Part shown: positions 6,019 through 7,568 of the stretch, piece after piece
Layout: every line of letters begins with the position of its first letter
How positions within the stretch are numbered: the first letter of the stretch is position 1
DNA from: Paracoccaceae bacterium
GTDB lineage: Bacteria > Pseudomonadota > Alphaproteobacteria > Rhodobacterales > Rhodobacteraceae
Direction of reading: 5' to 3'
Assembly: GCA_024644285.1 (NCBI GenBank)
Contig: JAHELH010000116.1
Span: 1 to 7,568 of the forward strand
Length of the DNA: 7,568 nt
The notes under the pieces: generated by a model
Seen by the model: only the letters and a program-made list of their open reading frames with translations
Database searches by the model: none
Told to the model about the DNA's origin: nothing
Translations under genes and position numbers: made by a program

Positions 6019-7568
6019 ATGACCCGCATGCTCAACCTCGCTGACATCCAGGGCAACGTCACCCGAGCCTATGGCCGGTTCTCGTTCCCGTTCGCGCGCT
6101 ATTTCTTCTTCCACATCTCCAATCCGGTCGCGGGCCGAAGGTTCGTCGACAAGGTCCGCGCCCGGGTCACCACCGCGGCCCGGTGGCCCGAGATGGTCGA
6201 GAAACCGCAATGTACCGTGAATATCGCCTTCACCTACCCGGGGCTGCTGGCGCTGCAGGTGCCGTCGCGCACCTTGATGCGGATGTCGGACGCCTTCATG
6301 GACGGGATGAAGGACCGCGCCTTCATCCTCGGCGACCGCGACGCGACCCTGACCGAGGACGAGAACGCCGACTGGGACAATCACTGGGATCCGATCTGGA
6401 AGAGGAGCCGCTGCAACGACAGCGACCATTCCGACGACGTCCACGTCTGGATCTCGCTCAACGCCCAGTTGAAGGAGTTCGGCAAGGTGGAGCCGGTCCC
6501 CCAGCTGGAAGAATACACGACCTGGCTGCGCGGGCTCTGTGAGGGCTCCGAAGGCGGCGTGACGCTGCTGAAAGGTACCAGCCGCGAGAACCCCGAGGCC
6601 GACTACCTCGCCGGCAACACCGTCTTCGACAACAAGAACGGCGTCATGTACCCGACGCCGAGAGAGCATTTCGGCTTCGTCGACGGCATCGGCGATCCCT
6701 GCTTCAAGGGCCAGTTCCGTCCCGAGGAAGAGAAGGTCGTCGTCATCGGCCGCGGCAAGCGCGTGAACGGCAAGTGGGAGCCTATCGAGGCCGGGGAGTT
6801 CGTTCTCGGCCATCCCGACGAAAGCCAGGAATGGCCGCCCACCGCGCCGCCGCCAGTCTTCATGCAAAACGGCACCTACATGGCGTTCCGCAAGCTGCAC
6901 GAGAACGTCTCGACCTTCGACCGGGTCCTGAAGGAAGAGGCCAGGACCTACGCCAAGATGATAGGCGTGGACGAGGAAGAGGCCGAGGAAACCCTGCGCG
7001 CCAAGATGTGCGGGCGCTGGTCCAATGGCGTCCCGCTGTCCAAGGTGCCGACCTACGCAGAGTGGAAAAAATTCAGCGACGACGCCGGGCTGAACGACCC
7101 CGATCCCGCCATCGCGGCGTTGAAGCAGGGCGAATACCTGAAGGGCACCCACGCCGCCGATTTCCGCTATGCCGACGACATGGAGGGCTACAAGTGCCCC
7201 GGCGGCGCGCATATGCGCCGGGTCAATACCCGTGACTATCTCGATCCGCTGAACAAGCCCGGCGAGGCCAACGAGAACGCCTCGAGCGCGCTGAACAAGC
7301 GCCGCCGCATCGCCCGGCGCGGCCTGCCCTACGGACCACCCGACGACGTCCAAAAGACCGACGAAACCGAGCAGGGCGTCGCCATGATGATCCTCGGCAC
7401 CAGCCTGTTCCGGCAGTTCGAATTCGTGCAGCAGCAGTGGATTCAGTACGGGCTCGACTTCCACCAGGGCAACAACACCTGCCCGCTTCTGGGCGACCAC
7501 ACGCACCACAAGCGGCACACGATCCCGTCCGATCCGAAATCCGGCAAGCCGCCCTACATCATGAGCAA
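6019..7568 (+). CDS. DyP-type haem peroxidase, long form (3' end beyond window)
   Basis: The frame is open from ATG 6019 to the window edge, giving 516 residues. DyP-type peroxidases bind haem b and use hydrogen peroxide to oxidise dyes, phenolics, Mn(II) or other donors. Diagnostic motifs: NLADIQGNV at the start (6-14), the GxxDG signature in FGFVDGIGDP (218-227) with catalytic D222, the proximal haem histidine in CPGGAHMRRVNTRD (H398), and RRRIARRGLPYG (428-439) containing the distal arginine (R433 or R434). ILGTSLFRQFEFVQQQW (464-480) is the typical last core strand and helix. There is no Tat or Sec signal, so it is probably cytoplasmic unless carried by a partner. It is longer than compact bacterial DyPs and resembles the large class; a histidine-rich HTHHKRH (494-500) follows the core. 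The start at 6019 has AACGGA about 8 bases upstream, within a 10-bp palindrome CGGATATCCG (6007-6016); codon 4 is another ATG but is too far from it. It begins 18 bases after the preceding gene. Confidence 0.95.
   Translation, partial: MTRMLNLADIQGNVTRAYGRFSFPFARYFFFHISNPVAGRRFVDKVRARVTTAARWPEMVEKPQCTVNIAFTYPGLLALQVPSRTLMRMSDAFMDGMKDRAFILGDRDATLTEDENADWDNHWDPIWKRSRCNDSDHSDDVHVWISLNAQLKEFGKVEPVPQLEEYTTWLRGLCEGSEGGVTLLKGTSRENPEADYLAGNTVFDNKNGVMYPTPREHFGFVDGIGDPCFKGQFRPEEEKVVVIGRGKRVNGKWEPIEAGEFVLGHPDESQEWPPTAPPPVFMQNGTYMAFRKLHENVSTFDRVLKEEARTYAKMIGVDEEEAEETLRAKMCGRWSNGVPLSKVPTYAEWKKFSDDAGLNDPDPAIAALKQGEYLKGTHAADFRYADDMEGYKCPGGAHMRRVNTRDYLDPLNKPGEANENASSALNKRRRIARRGLPYGPPDDVQKTDETEQGVAMMILGTSLFRQFEFVQQQWIQYGLDFHQGNNTCPLLGDHTHHKRHTIPSDPKSGKPPYIMS

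Noticed and set aside
5824..7518. 564-codon open frame antisense to the DyP gene
   Set aside because: It mirrors the third-position GC bias of the sense gene, its translation is low-complexity without family motifs, and the sense frame has diagnostic peroxidase residues.

Overview
The window looks like chromosomal DNA from a GC-rich alphaproteobacterium, most likely Rhodobacterales-like. This is inferred from the strong G/C bias at third codon positions, the Shine-Dalgarno-led operons and the gene families present; nothing in the window fixes the taxon. No mobile element, tRNA, rRNA or CRISPR array was seen.

Left part (1-3820). A partial ornithine cyclodeaminase/mu-crystallin family gene runs leftward off the window edge. 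Diverging from it is a complete tripartite tricarboxylate transporter (TTT) operon in the order tctC (periplasmic binding protein), tctB (small membrane subunit) and tctA (large membrane subunit). The gap of about 165 bp between the divergent units carries a cluster of TACCG half-sites that could be a shared operator. A perfect 12-bp stem-loop lies between tctC and tctB. It has no T-tract, so it fits an mRNA-stabilising or attenuating element better than a terminator. The binding protein would capture an organic acid, still unidentified, and TctA/TctB would import it. The neighbouring dehydrogenase/cyclodeaminase-type enzyme may act on the same or a related metabolite.

Middle (3821-4290). About 470 bp without a convincing gene. 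It is less GC-rich than its surroundings and holds two short inverted repeats and a weak promoter candidate for the next operon.

Right part (4291-7568). A tight rightward three-gene cluster with gaps of 3 and 18 bp. First comes a 228-residue protein of unknown function. Second is a 339-residue unknown protein with a C-terminal pair of membrane helices. Third is a long DyP-type haem peroxidase (516 residues visible, cut by the window end) with the GxxDG aspartate, the proximal histidine motif and the distal arginine region intact. The two unknown proteins share a spaced set of motifs with each other, so they appear to be distant paralogues encoded beside the peroxidase. This peroxidase plus paired partner module, with one partner membrane-anchored, is the most interesting part of the window.
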